A stretch of DNA of 64,000 bases from Protula sp. h YS-2021 (taxonomy: Eukaryota > Annelida > Polychaeta > Sabellida > Serpulidae). Position numbers and translations under genes: made by a program. How positions within the stretch are numbered: position 1 is the first letter of the stretch; each line of letters begins with the position of its first letter. The DNA lies in the NCBI GenBank assembly GCA_949752745.1, contig OX457028.1, positions 3,199,996 to 3,263,995 on the forward strand. Reading direction: 5' to 3'. The notes beneath the pieces were generated by a model, which ran no database searches, was not told the origin of the DNA, and saw nothing but the letters and a program-made list of their open reading frames with translations. Below, in pieces: positions 19,050 through 29,514 of the stretch.

Positions 19050-19406
19050 ATGAAAGCATATAGACACGATCCGTCTGCATATCGCAACCATTTTCTTCGT
19101 CAAGTGGGCGGGGAATTACCAGGATTTAAAGGAGCACGAATACAATATGGAGATGGTATTGGTTCAATATTGGGATCATTGGCTCGCAAAGCTATTCCAC
19201 TGCTTAAGGCAGGGGCTAAAATCGTTGCACCACATCTTAAAAAGGCTGCAAAAGATGTTGCGAAAGATGTTACAGGCCGAGTAGCACAACGTGTCATTGG
19301 TGATGTGTTAGGAGGACAAAAGAGAGCACAACCTGCAAAACCTGTCAGAAGACGAAAAGCAGCTAAACGGATAACATCAACAAAATATAAGAAGGATATT
19401 TTTTAA
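19050..19406 (+). CDS. adenovirus pVI/pX-like small virion protein
   Basis: 118 aa. GARIQYGDGIGSILGSLARK and AIPLLKAGAKIVAPHLKKAA form an amphipathic helix-rich middle, and the C-terminus is strongly basic (RRRKAAKRITSTKYKKDIF). Gly-Gly positions (QVGGELPG; VLGGQKR) could be protease sites for the adenain-like protease; this is inference. The position between penton and major capsid genes fits. It could contribute to membrane interaction or DNA condensation in the particle. Confidence 0.65.
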   Translation: MKAYRHDPSAYRNHFLRQVGGELPGFKGARIQYGDGIGSILGSLARKAIPLLKAGAKIVAPHLKKAAKDVAKDVTGRVAQRVIGDVLGGQKRAQPAKPVRRRKAAKRITSTKYKKDIF

Positions 19407-19408
19407 TC

Positions 19409-20763
19409 ATGTCTTTAATTCATAATAATTCTTGTGAATGCAGTCTTTCTCCATTAGAATGGTTTCACATACCACCAACGCAAACTGCTGTAGAAAAAAG
19501 TTATAATGTGGACTATCAACCACTCACTACCATTAGAGAGGGCGCTCCTATAGAATTCTACATTCCTGCGAGTACAGAAGAATATCTAGATTTAAAGAAC
19601 AGTAGACTTCATATTGTATGTCGCATTGTAAAGGCTGATGGAACACCATGCGATGTCGATGATAATGTATCATTGATTTGTCTAATGGGTTATGGTCCAA
19701 TATTGAATTGTTTCTAAATGATCGTTTGGTATCACATAGTAACAATACCCATGGTTATACCAGCATCATATCTCATCTCATTCATGACTCGGAAGAAAGT
19801 CTCCATTCTGAGCGCTCTCTGCGTCTCATCTATAAAGATACTGCTGGGTCAATGAATAGTCATGAGGTGAAAAGAGCTAATCATGAAAGATATGTAGCAG
19901 GTTTTCATGTAAATGTTGAGGGTGGTGATGTAGCTCTGCAGGGAAATAATGGTTTACATAATCGTTATTTGTATACACGTCAAAGCCGTGAGTTTACGAT
20001 CACAGGCGGTTTAAGGGTAGATTTGTTTGAGCAAGATCGCTATCTTCCAAATGGTATTAGTATGAAATTACGTTTACATAGACAAAAAGATGAATATGTA
20101 TTAATGGCTGCAAATAATGGTTATAAAGTAGAAGTGCGAGATGCGTTTTTAACCATTCGCAAAGTGAGGGTTAGTCCAGGTATTCAGTTAGGACATGCAG
20201 ATGCATTGATGAAAAGTCCTGCTAAGTTTATTATTACTAGAAAAGAGTGTAAAGTGTTAGCTATTCCAGCTGGATTTCAATCTTTTGTGAAAGATAACAT
20301 CTTTCTAGGCCAATTACCCATTGGACTGGTTCATAATGAAGCCTTTGCTGGAACAGTATTGAGAAATCCATACAATTTTGATCATTTTTTTCTGAACTAT
20401 ATGCAACTTTACACGGATGGTGAACCAGTCCTATCCAAACCTCTCAAGCTTGAAATAAATCGAGGCAAATATCTTGATGCTTTTGAAACGCTTTACAAAT
20501 CGTTTGATAAATTGAATGGTGAGAAAAGTTCCATTATAAAACGGGAAGATTGGTCTAGAGGTTATGCTTTATTTTCGTTTGACTTAACACCTGATTATGA
20601 TGGTGATGATCATTATGCCCTTATCAAGCATGGGAATTTGCGACTAGAAATGAATTTTGCTGGTGCCTTGCAAAATACAGTCAATGTTATAGTGTATGCT
20701 GAATTTGATAACATTGTTGAAATAAGTGCAAATCGTAGCATTCAATTCGACTACCAGTCATGA
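19409..20763 (+). pseudogene. major capsid protein (double jelly roll), frameshifted
   Basis: The first frame (19409-19717) carries the capsid N-terminus (LSPLEWFHIPPTQTAVEKSY...EFYIPASTEEYLDL). The rest (about 19680-20763, 361 codons) continues in a different frame (ELFLNDRLVSHSNNTHGYTS ... YFL..MQLYTDGEPV). The frame change lies at about 19675-19717. Total length fits a Polinton capsid protein of about 450 aa. The downstream part looks undamaged. The TGA at the end overlaps the protease ATG. As read here it cannot be made as one protein without a frameshift. Confidence 0.9.
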
Positions 20764-21197
20764 ATACGAAGCAGATAGAAGCCATCCTATCCCATGATGC
20801 CGTGACAAAAGACTTGTTTCAAGGTGTGTTTTCCATGAACCAGTTACCATCTTTACAACGCGGTGCCTATGTCATCAACACAGACGATCATGATGAGCCA
20901 GGAGAGCATTGGGTGGCAGTATATTATGACAAAGACCCTGCCGAATATTTTGACTCTTATGGACTTTTACCTATAGACAGTTGTTTGAATAAGTTTTTAA
21001 AGTTTCATTTTATGTATAATTCAGTTCCATTACAAACACCGATATCATCTACATGTGGATTTTATTGTGTGCATTATATAATTCAAAGAGCTCGAGGGCA
21101 TAGTCCTTTTGAAATCATTGATGTATTAAGAAGAAGTGATGGTGATTTTGTAGTCAAAGATTTTGTATATAGACATTATAAGCCATTATTTTATTGA
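20760..21197 (+). CDS. adenain/Ulp1-like cysteine protease
   Basis: 145 aa. Catalytic order His50 (GEHWVAVY), Asp65 (EYFDSYG), Gln92 and Cys99 (LQTPISSTCGFYCVHY) fits the C5/Ulp1 protease fold. Role in Polintons: processing of virion proteins during maturation. Length is short but includes all catalytic blocks. The start codon overlaps the capsid stop (ATGA). Last gene of the rightward block; intact. Confidence 0.95.
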   Translation: MNTKQIEAILSHDAVTKDLFQGVFSMNQLPSLQRGAYVINTDDHDEPGEHWVAVYYDKDPAEYFDSYGLLPIDSCLNKFLKFHFMYNSVPLQTPISSTCGFYCVHYIIQRARGHSPFEIIDVLRRSDGDFVVKDFVYRHYKPLFY

Positions 21198-21410
21198 TGT
21201 TATATTAGTTGTATTTAGTAGTTGATAATTGTATTATGAATATGGTAAAGGATTTTTGTATATAGGCATTATAAGCCATTATTTTATTGATGTTATATTA
21301 GTTGGTAATTGTGAATTGTATTATGAATATTGTAAATAAACAAGACAGTTGTATACGACATTCTTTGTTTATTGTGTTATACATTTTTACCAATTTTTTA
21401 CATTAAACTT
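21198..21410. terminator. convergent intergenic region with polyadenylation-type signals
   Basis: AT-rich, with AATAAA at about 21336 on the + strand. A stretch of about 40 bases, including part of the protease gene end (ATTATAAGCCATTATTTTATTGATG...), is repeated at about 21175 and 21268. The two gene blocks converge here. Confidence 0.5.
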
Positions 21411-21809
21411 TTATTTTACAAATACATGCAATACATCGATAAACACATGCCATTCATACCAATCTAAATAAATATATGTATCATAGACATTACATTCACG
21501 TTTGTAAATGCTATGAAAGCTCACATAACACTGCCCATTACAAAACTTTATTATTTTCACATCTTCGTGTTCAGACAGTTTCAGTTCATATCCATCTTCA
21601 TTTATGTCAATGTTCATCACCATAACACACATGGGATGTGTCAGCTCAATGGACTTGGTGCCCCGCATGAGTTGCACTCCTTCCTCTTTGAAATCAAGCG
21701 TCAGGTTCTTTCGAATCCAATGTTTGTAACAGAGCGTACCATTCCACTGTGTTGAGGGTGATGTAGTCGTAGTCTCCTGTAAGCTCGTCATACTGACGAA
21801 ATTGTACAA
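21411..21809 (-). CDS. PC4-like Polinton protein 4 (probable)
   Basis: Up to 132 aa; an ATG at 21791 (MTSLQETTTTSPS) is an alternative start. The domain looks like a beta-sheet with a final strand-helix (VYDTYIYLDWYEWHVFIDVL), the same ending as in the three ORFs to its right. The 5' end overlaps the 3' end of the next ORF by about 100 bases in another frame. PC4-like proteins bind single-stranded DNA (family knowledge); assignment of this copy is by resemblance to its neighbours and is uncertain. Confidence 0.5.
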   Translation of the reverse strand: MYNFVSMTSLQETTTTSPSTQWNGTLCYKHWIRKNLTLDFKEEGVQLMRGTKSIELTHPMCVMVMNIDINEDGYELKLSEHEDVKIIKFCNGQCYVSFHSIYKRECNVYDTYIYLDWYEWHVFIDVLHVFVK

Positions 21810-22044
21810 ACACGTCTAGACAGTTCTCAGTCACACGCACTTCTATATCATTTGAGAGTACTAGGAGAAAGCCAGGTATCCTCAACTTCTCTATATGGTC
21901 TTTCAACACGGATTGTTCATCAAGTGATAGAATGATATACTTTCCAAAATGTTTTAGCATAATGTCATCATATTCGTTTCTCATATATGAGAATCCATGT
22001 GTAATGGGATTATAATCCAACACATAGCCTTCCATCTTGTTCAA
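21694..22044 (-). CDS. PC4-like Polinton protein 3 (probable)
   Basis: 116 aa: HFGKYIILSLDEQSVLKDHI, then PGFLLVLSNDIEVRVTENCL and YDYITLNTVEWYALLQTL. The end matches the PC4-type strand-then-helix (ITL...EW..LL). Intact, 8 bases after the upstream ORF. Confidence 0.5.
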   Translation of the reverse strand: MNKMEGYVLDYNPITHGFSYMRNEYDDIMLKHFGKYIILSLDEQSVLKDHIEKLRIPGFLLVLSNDIEVRVTENCLDVFVQFRQYDELTGDYDYITLNTVEWYALLQTLDSKEPDA

Positions 22045-22052
22045 CAGTCAGA

Positions 22053-22451
22053 TCAACTATGAGCTGTCTTATCTGCAAAGACCTTTTTATGTTCGGATGA
22101 TGTCAAACAGCGGGCAGCTTCTAGAAATCGTAAGACTGTGCGCCAATTCTTGATATCAAAGTGAATCATATCTGTATATGGTGTATCTGGCACAACTCCC
22201 TTATAATCTGCTGGATAATCCTGTAAAAGATTTCTCCAAAATGTCACGCGTATGTTAGAATCATGTTCAGTCACAAACACTTCCACTTTATTTTCAAGTC
22301 TGCGTTCAAACCCAGGTTCAAGCGGTATGTTTTGAAAGTCTTTCCACACTTCAGGTTTAAACCGATGATAACTTATTCGAGAACCTATTATCACTTCATT
22401 CCTCTCATTTACAGTAAGGTAAGCACCATTGTTAAGCATGAGTGCATTCAT
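22053..22451 (-). CDS. PC4-like Polinton protein 2 (probable)
   Basis: 132 aa: LMLNNGAYLTVNERNEVIIG, ENKVEVFVTEHDSNIRVTFW, then DMIHFDIKNWRTVLRFLEAA. Strand-rich, then a W-containing helix as in PC4. It lies 12 bases downstream of the clearest PC4 copy and has the same orientation, consistent with tandem duplication. Confidence 0.55.
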   Translation of the reverse strand: MNALMLNNGAYLTVNERNEVIIGSRISYHRFKPEVWKDFQNIPLEPGFERRLENKVEVFVTEHDSNIRVTFWRNLLQDYPADYKGVVPDTPYTDMIHFDIKNWRTVLRFLEAARCLTSSEHKKVFADKTAHS

Positions 22452-22463
22452 AATTTTACCTTG

Positions 22464-22817
22464 TTATGCGCTGTCTTCTTGTCTGCGAAGCCTTTTATCC
22501 ACTTCTTTCACTTGCTTCTTCAACATTTTCCATTCAGGTATTGTCAGCAAAATACCCTTTTTCGTAGGACGGTTTTTTCCAGTCCCCTCATCTCTGAGGT
22601 ATTTACGAATGTTCACCACTCCTTCATTGCTTTGTTTCATAATCTTGATATACTTTCCATTGCCTAGAGAAAGCATTCCATCCCACGACTGTGGTGTTGG
22701 TGCCGTCTCCACTTTCAATTTCTTGATGGTAGTGGTAGGATTGTTCACTTTCAAGTCTTTGACTGTATCTGCAAGAGTATCCATATCCGTTGCTGATCTT
22801 TTCCGATTCATGTTCAC
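22464..22817 (-). CDS. PC4/p15-like transcription coactivator domain protein
   Basis: 117 aa. A charged N-terminus (MNRKRSATDMDTLADTVKDL) precedes a recognisable PC4 domain: LSLGNGKYIKIMKQSNEGVV (L..kkyi.i....g), NIRKYLRDE (IR.Y), then PTKKGILLTIPEWKMLKKQV (P.kKGisLt..ew..L). Family knowledge: PC4 proteins are single-stranded DNA-binding and affect transcription and replication. In a protein-primed element a single-strand binding role during strand displacement is plausible. It starts 48 bases downstream of a TATATAAGG box. Confidence 0.75.
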   Translation of the reverse strand: MNMNRKRSATDMDTLADTVKDLKVNNPTTTIKKLKVETAPTPQSWDGMLSLGNGKYIKIMKQSNEGVVNIRKYLRDEGTGKNRPTKKGILLTIPEWKMLKKQVKEVDKRLRRQEDSA

Positions 22818-22864
22818 GCTTCAGTGTTCACACCTCAACTAACTCTCAAGTTGAAGTGTCTCCC

Positions 22865-22873
22865 CCTTATATA
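22865..22873 (-). promoter_or_regulatory. TATA box of the PC4-like gene cluster
   Basis: TATATAAGG on the minus strand, 48 bases upstream of the ATG at 22817 and overlapping the end of the PolB gene. Confidence 0.6.
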
Positions 22874-25800
22874 CTGTAATGTCCATGTGCCAAAGAGGAA
22901 TAGCCATCATTCAACACATATCGCTTGTCGTCATAGGGGGAGAGAGCCACTTTCCTCATCTTCTCCGAGAAAATCTGATGGTCATGACTGCGAATGATGT
23001 GTCCTGTATTCATCGTTTGCGTTTGGTTGAACAAACTGTCTTTATACTGCTTATGTTTCATACGTCTTTGACACGCTCGAGTGATGCCTTTGGCCGTATG
23101 TTTTTCTTTCCCACCATACATCATACTGTACATTTTCGGTCGAAGTCCAACAAACTCTTCAATGGGAATACCCGCCGTCTCATCTTTCATTTTCCCAAGC
23201 ACTTTCTTGTTCACGTTGGAATGCAGGAAATGATCTGGCGGATAGTCACTTGTGTCGAACAGGTCAGCATCTTCCTGCATATCCTTATAGATATCATCCG
23301 TTTCTATGTCTTAACATAGACTGTCGGTGTCGCTGAACAACAGCTTGGCATTGGGATACTTGGTCATGAAGTAGTTGTAATGAAAGTGGAACATGAGCAC
23401 TTTGCTGAGGTCGAGAATGGTAAAGCCAACTTGGGTTTATCCAGAAGCAGATCCACTTTGCGTAAATGTACCGCGGTCAAATCTTCGTTGAAAATTCTAA
23501 ATTTGTGGAAAGAAGGTTTGGCTACAAATTTTTTAAACCGCTTTTCTTTGTGAACAAGTTCCACATTGATTCGCTTTCTCACATTTTCCATGGTTTTGCC
23601 AAACACAGAGTTGTTCATCAATTTGAAGAAGTCTTTCTCAAACGGGTTCTTGGCCAACTTTCTCTTTTCGGTGTTCAAGGAGATGTATTTCTCCAACCAT
23701 TTGCTCTGTTCAAACATGATGGCACGATGCACCTTAGTGACTTTCAATCCCAGTGAGACATACTGTTGTAAATTTCTATAATGAAGTACATATTTCTTCT
23801 TGTCACACAAGTTGGGAATGAGTTTTTCACTAGGTTTGTCTTTCATGTTTAGATCTTTCCGTAGCTTCTGACTATGTTCTGCCAATTCTCCCACTTTGAC
23901 ACATTTCCGTTCTGGAGCCACTGGATAGTGATTATGACGATCATGAATGGTTTCTGGGTATTCCAAATCCACCTCTAAAATGTATCCAATCTCATCATCT
24001 TCATCCACATCCAAGAAGTCAATAGACTCTGGCTCGCTCAACCACATAAATCCTCTTTGTGGCATGCTTTGTGACATGGCCCAGCCATACAAGTTGTTTG
24101 CGTTGAGGTACATGAGGTAGTTGTTTGGTAACTCAGAATTGTAATGTGCTACGTAGGGGTTATTTGCTTTCGCATACTTGTGTGTGATGACAGATATTCC
24201 TCCACGTAGACCTTGTTCAACCATTTGGTACATGTCAATGTCATTGATCAATTCCAATTTCACCTTTGTCGCTTTTAACATCGCATCCCACGACAGTCCT
24301 GGCGCTGTATAGTAGTGAGCAGGATCCAATTCATACGTGTTGAGACACACTTGATGAAAATTTTCAAACACGTCAGCCAGAAGCAACACATCTGATTTCA
24401 GGTACAGGTCGTGGTATTCACCAAATGTAGTACAGTTGAATGTCTCCCACACCTTCTGCGCATGCGCATAATCCTCATAGCTAATGTCTTCTTCACTAAG
24501 CAGACTGTAAAACTTGTCCTTGGACGGCAGTTGTGTTTCAGCAAACTTGAATGGTTCGTCCACGTAATCGTAGGGATACACTCCCTTTCTCAACAGTAAA
24601 TCTTGTTGGTTGCTATCGTGAATGTGAGAGGTCATGTTGTAGAAGTTATCTTTCCCTTCTGCCGCAAGGTTAGATACCAACTTCTGTAGAGAGGTACTCA
24701 TGAACTGAAAGCTGTCTGTAAATTTTAGATTGCTCATGGTGAATGCAATATATTTCTCAACGGTGTTGGGAATGACTGTAATGGTTTCATTTTTGAACTT
24801 TCCAATTTCCTCCATGATCAAATGGCTGCCATAGCCTCGTAAATTGTGGAAAAAAAACAGGGATGATAAAAGAATCTTTAACATCCTGCTTATCCTTTCG
24901 AAGTCGGAATTGCAAATTGCATTCATTATGTGCAGCTCCACGGTATTTGCCATTGATGTGGTCATGATCTCTAACACGATCTGCTCCTAGAGGCTCATGG
25001 CAAATGTAGCAATCTGTGGCGTTCTTGAAATCCTCTTTGTCTTCACGAGTCATCACCATTTCCTTTGGCTGCAGCAAGCCATGCACAATACGATCACGCT
25101 CATTCACCATATGATCTAAAAAGACTTTCACGGCATTATCTCCTCGATACACAACTGGTGCACGTATGTCATGCTGACTGACAACCACATAGGCAAAGCT
25201 GTTTGGACGATGATGTTGATACTTGTCTCCTTCCTGCTTTTTCGTGAAACATTCAAAGTCTGCATAAATGACAAAAGGTGCTCGCTGTTGTTTGGCTACA
25301 TTCTTGAACTTGATGAGAGGTTTCTTGGGGAATGATAAACGTTGCGCTCCATGCTTGCCACACACTTCACGATGCTCGTCTAAAATATCTTGTCGCCTAA
25401 ACCCGTGAAGACAGTTGAAACAATAAAATGCTGCGCCATTATGTTTTGATCGATAAGCCATAAGTCTGCTGAAATTCTTGATGAGGCAATAATGCCTTTT
25501 CTTATCATTGCTAATCAAAAGTAAGTTAATTTCTCTCACACTGGTGTTTCAACTCAGTTGTATCGGAACAACTACATCATGTTCATATCCAAACACGTTG
25601 ATAGACACATCATTCTCCTTTTCAAATTTTGGAATGTCTGTAATGAGTGTGGGAAATGTCATGCCTTCCACCTTCAATTCGTTCTCAAATGCTTTGTACT
25701 GATTCACACGGTATGGGTTGTTTGTTGACGGGTGAAGATGAGCCAATACAGTCCATAAGAAGCACTTGTTGTCATCATTCTGAATGTTTAACACACCTCC

Positions 25801-26541
25801 TGTATTCTTCACCTTCTTCTGTAGTGGGATAAAACTACTTGCTTCCAGAGGCGCTGACGTAGCTGTATGTACTTCAATATATAGTATGTTATCCAACACC
25901 CAGCCAGAACCTTGTCGCTCATGTTCATCAAACCTGGTAAACAATTCTTTATAGGCTTCTGGCAAGTCCTTCTCAATATCCACTGGATTGTATGCTACAT
26001 ATGTTGGACTTCTGATGAAGGCATTATCCACTTGTTCTACCATAACGCCTTCAGCATTCGCCGTCAGTTTCTTGAAGCGTGCATGTGCGACAATATACCA
26101 TTTCATGCCATTGTTTAACGTTTCTAGCAAATGTCTCTTGATCCGGTTCTCTTGTTGTCGCATTTCAAGTAGTAAATCTGATCCATCTTCAGGCTCAAAC
26201 CGTCTTTCCTGCGCGTTTTCACCAAGACTCACTCTTCTGCCTCTCCCTACTTGTCCTGTCTTTTCTTTCTTTCTTTGTTCTTCATGAGGTACATTTTCCA
26301 TCTCAACACATGCATGCGTCTCAAACGTATCGATAGATGGAAATATTTTAATGCATTCACCGCAGAGGACTGGATCAGGTCTGTCAATACCATCTTGTAC
26401 CGTCTTTCGTCTCTTAGCTTCAATATGCTCAACAAGCTCTTCGTGAGCACTTTTCAACTTGGATGGTTTGCATGTATGTGCCACAAACAATTCCAGAGAT
26501 GGAAATGCTATATCACAATCATGACAGTAGACTGTTGCCAT
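22867..26541 (-). pseudogene. protein-primed family B DNA polymerase, broken
   Basis: About 1,220 codons, full family length. Start ATG 26541 (MATVYCHDCD), with two zinc-finger-like motifs at the N-terminus. Then FVIYADFEC (Exo I), a CYICHEPLG/DHDHINGKYRG zinc block, the Exo II region FFHNLRGYGSHLIM, and the polymerase A region YLNANNLYGWAMSQ. Motif B is FFKLMNNSVFGK and motif C is FSDTDSLC, then the C-terminus (FVGLRPKMYSM). Breaks seen: in-frame TGA at about 25549; frame change near an A-run at about 24850; frame change at about 23390-23420; TAA at 23311-23313 just after motif C. The first stop and the A-run match intact reading in the left copy. Replication must have relied on another copy when last active. 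Confidence 0.93.
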
Positions 26542-26599
26542 CGTTGTTGTTGTTACTGTTGCTAGAACTGAAATGGGTAAAAATACACGTTTCACTCTT

Positions 26600-26608
26600 C
26601 CTTTTATA
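26600..26608 (-). promoter_or_regulatory. TATA box of PolB at the inner edge of the right inverted repeat
   Basis: TATAAAAGG on the minus strand, about 60 bases upstream of the PolB ATG at 26541. A second similar box (TATATAAGGG, about 27198-27207) lies further out in the repeat. Confidence 0.6.
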
Positions 26609-27460
26609 CCACTTCGATGGTGTGTTAACTCAGCAGAATTGATACCACTTTGATGGTGTATGATGTGTAACTTTTCAAAACTTGTTAAAATTGCTGATTC
26701 AGCAGAATGTCTCACATACAGTTGTAGAGTTATACAGCAGAGACATCTAGCGGTGAAGTCAAATGGTATTCATCCGCGAAGAACCACTGTAATGAAATGG
26801 TGAAATTTTCATGTAAATAAGTCAACTATAATGAAAGTTATCATAATTTTAAGTTAAAATGGCGGTAAAATGATTACAGCCACATGCGCAAATAGTCTGT
26901 AATTACTTTATTACAAAAGTTTACATAAATCTGAATCAAACAGTGAAATTTTCATGTAAATCGGTTAAGTATAACGAAAGTTATCACAATTTTAAGTTAA
27001 AATGGTGGTAAAAATGTAGACAGCCGTCGGTGTAAGTAGCCCATAACCACTTTATAACAAAACTTTACATAAACCTGAATCAAACAGTGAAATTTTCATG
27101 TATAACGAAAGTTATCTAAGTTGTCACTTTTGTTTACAAAGTTGCAATGAGTTCCACTTACCGATATGACTGTCACTGATGTTGGATTGAGCACATCCCT
27201 TATATACCACTCTGATGTGATCAAATTGTGGTGTGTAACTTATGCTGACTTGACAGAATGTTGCTGACTTGACAGAATGTTCCTGATTTGACAGAATGTT
27301 GCTCGCCGGAAGGGAAGGTAGGGGGGTAGGGGGGTATGGGGGGTAGGGGGTGGGGGGATGGGGGGAGGGGGGAGGGGGGGTAGGGGGTAGGGGGGTAGGG
27401 GGGGTAGGGGGGTAGGAGGGTATGACGTCACTGAGCTGGAACTCTCCTTTTCATACTACT
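26605..27460 (-). repeat. right terminal inverted repeat (about 850 bp)
   Basis: Inverted counterpart of 12151-12848: tip, TGACGTCA at 27423-27430, G-run-rich block 27303-27422, about three units with TGAAATTTTCATGTAAAT and CAGCCGTCGG motifs, then ACACCATCGAAGTGGTATAAAAGG. It has extra sequence not in the left repeat at about 27120-27302, including three copies of a 20-bp unit (GCTGACTTGACAGAATGTT, 27243-27302). The two repeats therefore differ in the interior. Confidence 0.88.
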
Positions 27461-27466
27461 GCAGAT
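27461..27466 (+). repeat. target site duplication, right (gcagat)
   Basis: GCAGAT directly after the right tip CATACTACT, identical to 12145-12150. Confidence 0.95.
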
Positions 27467-28135
27467 ATTCCAAATAAACTCTCATTACCATTGAGCTTGG
27501 AATCTTTCATTTACAAAATCATCATTAATATGCATCAATAGTTTATAAGATTTAAAAAGCATTTTAAATAATAATAATAGTTTTGGAGATAAACCACTTT
27601 TCTAACCGAGTTATTCATAACATAACATTGTTTTGTTGGGGAATGAAGAAAGTTCTGGCGTTAAAATTATTCCCCTTTTTTCTGTGTGTGTTTAGACACG
27701 CATGGTAACACATATGGCACCAAACTCCCCACGGCTCAGCATGTCTGCTGCCTGCCGTTTCAATTCGCTTTCAAACGGCGTATTATGACATGTATTGTTG
27801 ACTAAAGCCAAGTTCTCACTTGCATGTATACTGGATATAGAGAGGTGGGGGTTGTGGTATGGGGCGTTCACTTACATGCCATGAGCTTCACTAGGAATTC
27901 CATCAATTGCTTGTGTAACCCTATTAAACTTGCAGTTGGTCGTTCTTTCTCTGCACTTTGCTAAAACGTCTATATGCTTGCTGGGAAAACAGCTATCACA
28001 TGTCTCCTGTATTCTGAGAAAACAGTAATTCAAACAGGCAATTCCATTCAAACGGTGATTGAAGGAAGGCAATTCAAGGCCTATTGGTGTTAACGAATTA
28101 ATGTATCAAGCAATGACTTATCGCTATCTAGTCTA

Positions 28136-28210
<75 letters not shown>

Positions 28211-28290
28211 GAATTATAGTCTTCGCTTTACAAAAGCATGTTAGCATGAGCACCTTGTTATGACTGGGTAATGTGTAAATGAAACTAAGC
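27467..28290 (+). mobile_element. dispersed repeat family, copy B (right part)
   Basis: Starts with a short AAT run followed by TAGTTTTGGAGATAAACCACTTTTC (27582), then a single minisatellite-like unit (CACTTGCATGTATACTGGATATAGAGAGGTGGG..., 27815-27880), GTAACCCTATTAAACTTGCAGTTGGTCG and the CTTCGCTTTACAAAAGCATG tail. The blocks follow the order of copies A and C. It has one minisatellite unit against about 55 and 2 in the others. The left part would be at about 11990-12150, on the other side of the Polinton. Confidence 0.6.
28139..28209. repeat. (AT)n microsatellite
   Basis: About 35 AT units inside the tail of copy B. Confidence 0.97.
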
Positions 28291-28569
28291 ACTGGAGAAG
28301 ACAGCTTTTCATTTTTTGTAAATCGAAATTATACTGACATATCGCATTTCAGTAAAATGTATTCCAGGGCTTTCACTGAAAACGAAACCATGTTTTGAAT
28401 CCACAGAAAAGTGTAAACTATGCTCTAATAATAATTCGAGTGGAATGTATCAAATTTATCGCTGAGTCGTCATTCTGCTAACTAAAATTATAAATAAATT
28501 GGTGAATGCTCAACTAGTGCTTATGAATATTTCTTTCTGCTTTATTTCACAAGTCTACGAAATGATCAC

Positions 28570-29439
28570 TCAAAGCATTCACTATTCGATTGAATTTTAT
28601 TTCAATTGAATTAGCATGGTGCGTGTTAACCAAGCGTAAAACATAACAGATTCTATATGGGAGAAAAACGATTATCTTGGGAGACATTTATGTTTTAATA
28701 CCTTTCAGAGAGTTGTTTGATTACTTAAATTTCCATTTATTGAACAAACCACCATTATGGTCAGTTCAGATAGCAGACAGTATATTCAGACTTGCTTACT
28801 ACACTCAAACCTATTTTTTTTTCTTGAAAACACTCAGATTATGCAGAATAGGGATTTTTTGCTATTTTCCTTTTGCTTTTAAAGCATTAGTTTACGGTCT
28901 CGCAGATGGAGGTGGTGTTTTGACAGCAAATTTACTAAATAATATTAACGAATAAAAGGAACTTAAAATCCTAAAGTTCTTCAAACTACACACATACAAA
29001 ATTAACAACCAAATTTCATGTAACATTTTGTCTTTTTCATGACCCAATTCTGGAAATTATAATAATAAAATAGGTTGTGGTATATTATATATTTTTGTTC
29101 TTGTTATTTCTAAAAAAGCTTAAATGTTTAAACATAATTCTTTGTTTTCTTGTGTTTTCTCAATGACCTGTCATGACTCTTACTTCAATTAAGTGAGCGA
29201 AAACATAATCAAATTTTTGGAACCTCACGCCTTATCAAGCCAAGACTATGCAGCATCAAAGTATTAGCTTAGGCTGGAAAAATTGCCAACTCAGTTACAG
29301 AGCGATAGATTTATCATCTTAAGGTCAAGGGTTCAAATTCAGTACTGTGTTCAGAGTTTTTTTTACTCACACTTATGAACAGATTACAGGTGCACATAAT
29401 ATCACTCTCCTTAGGTTATTGATAGGATATATTATCTTT

Positions 29440-29514
<75 letters not shown>

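Larger units (their letters stand above)
12151..27460. mobile_element. complete Polinton/Maverick element, 15,310 bp
   Basis: Inverted tips AGTAGTATGAAAAGGAGAG... and ...CTCTCCTTTTCATACTACT, long imperfect inverted repeats, a 6-bp target duplication and the hallmark gene set: protein-primed PolB, retrovirus-type integrase, A32-like ATPase, adenain-like protease, double-jelly-roll capsid protein and penton. Genes run inward from both ends and converge at about 21200-21410. Length and content are normal for the group. Broken genes: PolB (at least two premature stops and at least two frameshifts), the capsid gene (frameshift), the 13345 ORF (stop) and the 14788 ORF (frameshift). It appears to have landed in a copy of the dispersed repeat that flanks it. 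Confidence 0.97.

Noticed and set aside
22263..22842. plus-strand ORFs opposite the PC4-like genes
   Set aside because: Shadows of the minus-strand genes: hydrophobic and His/Phe-rich, with no domain.
28677..28955. 92-codon plus-strand ORF
   Set aside because: It lies within the dispersed repeat copy C, whose homologous stretch in copy A is not open; no domain.
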